Below, piece after piece: positions 6,278 to 8,246 of a stretch of DNA of 8,246 nucleotides. Under the pieces are notes generated by a model. That model did not search any database, was not told the DNA's origin, and was given only the letters and a program-made list of their open reading frames with translations. The DNA comes from JAENVT01 sp043758005 (lineage in GTDB: Bacteria; Actinomycetota; Acidimicrobiia; Acidimicrobiales; Ilumatobacteraceae): NCBI GenBank assembly GCA_043758005.1, contig JAYVOI010000291.1, positions 1-8,246 of the forward strand, written 5' to 3'. Each line of letters begins with the position of its first letter. Positions within the stretch are counted from its first letter, which is position 1. The position numbers were made by a program, and so were the translations under genes.

Positions 6278-7701
6278 CGAACCGCATCCACTCCCAGCCG
6301 TGCCAGCGCGCGAGCGGCGGCGTTGGCGCCGCACATCCCGTGCGCTCCCGCCCCCGGCGGTGTCGAAGCGGAGCACAGGTACGTCCCTGGGATGCCGGTG
6401 AAGTACGGGTCGATCGCGAACCGCGGTCGGAACAGCAGCTGCGTCAGCGAGGACGCGCCGCCGATGATGTCGCCACCGACGTAGTTCGGGTTGTACACCG
6501 ACATCTCCGTCGCCGAGCGCACGGCCGTGCCGATGATCCGCTCGCGGAAGCCAGGAGCGAATCGCTCGATCTGAGCCGTGATCGCCTCGGTTGCGTCCCC
6601 GGTGTAGGCGTTGGGCACGTGTGCGTACGTCCACAACGGGTGGATGTTGCCGACCGACCGGGTCGGGTCGGCGAGATACTGCTGGCCGACGAGCACCAAC
6701 GGCCGCTCGGGCATTGCCCCCCGACCGATCGCCTCTTCCGTGGCAACAACCTCGGCGAGATTGCCACCGAGATGGACCGTGCCGGCCTGGCGGGCCACCG
6801 GCGCCGTCCAGGGAACGCCGTCCTCGATGGCGAAGTCGACCTTGAACGCGCCGGGCCCGTGACGGAAACGGCGGTACGAGCGGGCGACGCGGTCCGGCAG
6901 CCGATCGCCCAGCACATCGGCGGCGATCGACGGCGACAGGTCCAGCATCAACACGTCGCTCGGCGGGAGGTCGTCGGCCGAGGTCACGCGCACACCGGTC
7001 TCGATTCGACCGCCGTGGCGTTCGATGTCGGCCGCCAACGCGTCGGCGATCGCTTGCGAACCACCTTGCGCCACCACCCAGCCCTTGGCGTGAGCGGCGA
7101 CGATCAGCATCAGCCCGACCGCACTGGTCATCGGCCGGTCGAGACGCGAGAAGGCATGCGCGGCCACGCCGGCCCAGAGTGCCTTGGCCTCCTCCGTCTT
7201 CCACGCCCGCGCCAAGGTGGTCGCCGGCAGCATCGCCCCGGCACCGAAGCGTGCCAGGGTCACCGGGTGTCGCGGCACCCGCAGGATCGGCTGCGAAGCG
7301 TCGGCGAACAAGGCGTCGAAGTGTTCCGCCATCGGCTCGAACACGCGACGCCACCGCTGACCGTCGCTCCCCAGAGCCTCGGCGGTGCGCTCGATCGACC
7401 GATGGAACGCACCCGCTGAACCGCCGTCGAGCGGATGTGCACAGTCCACCTCCGGTTGCAGCCAGGTGAGCCCGTCGAGCGCCAGGTCAAGTCCGGTCAA
7501 GAACGGCGAACCGGCGGCGAGCGGATGCACTGCGGAGCAATGATCGTGCACCAAACCGGCCATGATCATCTCCGAGCTGCGGGTCCCGCCGCCGATCGTG
7601 TCGCTTGCCTCGAGCACGGTCACGTCGAGACCGGCGCGGGCCAGTCGCGCCCCGGCAGCGAGCCCGTTCGGCCCGCTCCCGACGACGATCGCCGAGCTCA
7701 T
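6274..7701 (-). CDS. FAD-dependent oxidoreductase, PYROXD2/phytoene desaturase-like
   Basis: The 475-residue flavoprotein belongs to the amine oxidase/phytoene desaturase-like group of NAD(P)/FAD-dependent oxidoreductases. The N-terminal Rossmann motif is VVGSGPNGLAAGARLARAG (6-24), followed by E31, which would bind the adenosine ribose, and the second FAD contact GGGTRS (37-42). The C-terminal region has GGDIIGGASSLTQLLFRP and then YLCSASTPPGAGAHGMCG (441-458), where members of this family close over the flavin. The pattern most resembles PYROXD2-type proteins rather than true carotenoid desaturases, and no carotenoid genes are nearby. It is full length, with no signal peptide. A 27-base gap separates it from the gene before it; only a weak GGGTGA-like ribosome site precedes the ATG. 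It overlaps the nitroreductase by four bases, so two flavoproteins are made together. Substrate not predictable. Confidence 0.9.
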   Translation of the reverse strand: MSSAIVVGSGPNGLAAGARLARAGLDVTVLEASDTIGGGTRSSEMIMAGLVHDHCSAVHPLAAGSPFLTGLDLALDGLTWLQPEVDCAHPLDGGSAGAFHRSIERTAEALGSDGQRWRRVFEPMAEHFDALFADASQPILRVPRHPVTLARFGAGAMLPATTLARAWKTEEAKALWAGVAAHAFSRLDRPMTSAVGLMLIVAAHAKGWVVAQGGSQAIADALAADIERHGGRIETGVRVTSADDLPPSDVLMLDLSPSIAADVLGDRLPDRVARSYRRFRHGPGAFKVDFAIEDGVPWTAPVARQAGTVHLGGNLAEVVATEEAIGRGAMPERPLVLVGQQYLADPTRSVGNIHPLWTYAHVPNAYTGDATEAITAQIERFAPGFRERIIGTAVRSATEMSVYNPNYVGGDIIGGASSLTQLLFRPRFAIDPYFTGIPGTYLCSASTPPGAGAHGMCGANAAARALARLGVDAVR

Positions 7702-7728
7702 GTTGTCACCCGATGCGTGCGCCGCAAC

Positions 7729-8241
7729 TCACACTCGACCGCCGCTGCCAGGATGCGGCACGCCGGGAGCCACATAGCCGGCGAGCGTCCAGGTGACCGT
7801 GTGGGGGATCGGGCCGTTGGGGAGCCACGGCTGCTCGTTGAAGGCGTCGTCGTTGTGATACCAGCCCTTCTCGACCGTGCCAAGGGCGGCGTCGATCACC
7901 CGGTACTGCACCTTCTTGCTGAAGGCCGGCTGCGACTCGGTGAACGCGACGACGACATCGCCCGGTTCGTACTGGCAACGTTGCTGCAGCGCTTCGATCA
8001 GGCGCTCGTCGAGGCAGTGGCCGTCGCCGAAGTTCCAACCGGTGAGGACGTTGCTGACAAACTCGCCCTCGCGTTGCACCCGATCGTCGAGTCCAGGGGT
8101 GTGGCGCATCAGCGCCGAGATGTGCATACGTCCCATGGGGTGCATCATCCGGAACGCCACCGCCTTCTGGATGAAGATCTCCGAGATCTCCTTGCCGAAC
8201 AGCGGCTCGATCTGGTCGATCTGGTTGTCGGCGGCCTTCAC
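7729..8241 (-). CDS. Unrecognised conserved-looking protein, probably 5'-truncated by the window edge
   Basis: I do not recognise a family. The visible 170 residues have strong coding character, with G/C-rich third positions and a balanced, soluble-protein composition. The sequence has an acidic-helical start (NQIDQIEPLFGKEISEIF), a histidine- and methionine-rich stretch (RMMHPMGRMHISALMRH, about 31-47), and TGWNFGDGHCLDERLIEAL. The second half looks rich in beta strands (GDVVVAFTESQPAF, KVQYRVIDAALGTV, HTVTWTLAGYV), ending in a Gly/Pro-rich tail. There is no signal peptide or membrane segment. A GTG at 8241 could be the start, but only five bases remain before the edge, no ribosome site can be seen, and the frame stays open (ATC before GTG), so the gene probably continues outside. 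It precedes the FAD oxidoreductase by 27 bases on the same strand and is likely in the same operon. Confidence 0.7.
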   Translation of the reverse strand: MKAADNQIDQIEPLFGKEISEIFIQKAVAFRMMHPMGRMHISALMRHTPGLDDRVQREGEFVSNVLTGWNFGDGHCLDERLIEALQQRCQYEPGDVVVAFTESQPAFSKKVQYRVIDAALGTVEKGWYHNDDAFNEQPWLPNGPIPHTVTWTLAGYVAPGVPHPGSGGRV

Positions 8242-8246
8242 GATCT

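Noticed and set aside
5624..7354. A single 576-residue minus-strand protein ending in the nitroreductase
   Set aside because: Its N-terminal ~360 residues are Arg/Gly/Ala-rich and lie in the wrong frame of the well-conserved FAD oxidoreductase gene. Recognisable nitroreductase sequence begins at the ATG at 6277, which overlaps the oxidoreductase stop.
6229..7419. A 396-residue plus-strand protein opposite the FAD oxidoreductase
   Set aside because: It is antisense to a gene with an intact FAD-binding motif and C-terminal flavin motif; its translation is Arg/Gly-rich without domains.

Overview
The window is GC-rich, close-packed bacterial DNA, roughly two-thirds G+C by eye with strong G/C at third codon positions. 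It looks actinobacterial. A marine or soil Acidimicrobiia-type genome would fit, but no marker gene settles this. There are no rRNA or tRNA genes, CRISPR arrays or insertion sequences.

Left and centre (1-5545, plus strand) is one apparent operon of five genes: (1) the end of a biotin carboxyl carrier protein of AccB type; (2) a complete biotin carboxylase of AccC type; (3) a carboxyltransferase of the pyruvate carboxylase/oxaloacetate decarboxylase (PYC/OADA) family; (4) a PEP-utilising, phosphohistidine-domain protein without its usual ATP-grasp half; (5) a FabG-like short-chain dehydrogenase. Three of the four junctions overlap by 4-8 bases, and the fourth is a 46-base gap with a good ribosome binding site, so co-expression is likely. 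The first three genes supply the parts of a biotin-dependent carboxylase: carrier, CO2-loading enzyme and acceptor enzyme. The carboxyltransferase departs from its family at several active-site positions, so the acceptor is probably not plain pyruvate. The PEP-utilising protein recalls the swivel-domain subunit of phenylphosphate synthase, where phosphorylation precedes carboxylation. A working idea, which is inference only, is an operon that activates a ketone or enol-type substrate, carboxylates it, and then oxidises or reduces the product with the dehydrogenase.

The PEP-utilising gene carries an apparent pair of compensating single-base frameshifts (about 3628-3682). They scramble 17 residues without breaking the reading frame overall. 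This could be an assembly error or a real double mutation.

Right (5624-8246, minus strand) is a convergent set read from right to left: an unrecognised protein probably cut by the window edge, a PYROXD2/phytoene-desaturase-like FAD oxidoreductase, and a nitroreductase-family flavoprotein. The last two overlap by 4 bases. Their substrates cannot be named from sequence. A nested palindrome lies between the two convergent operons and may terminate transcription.
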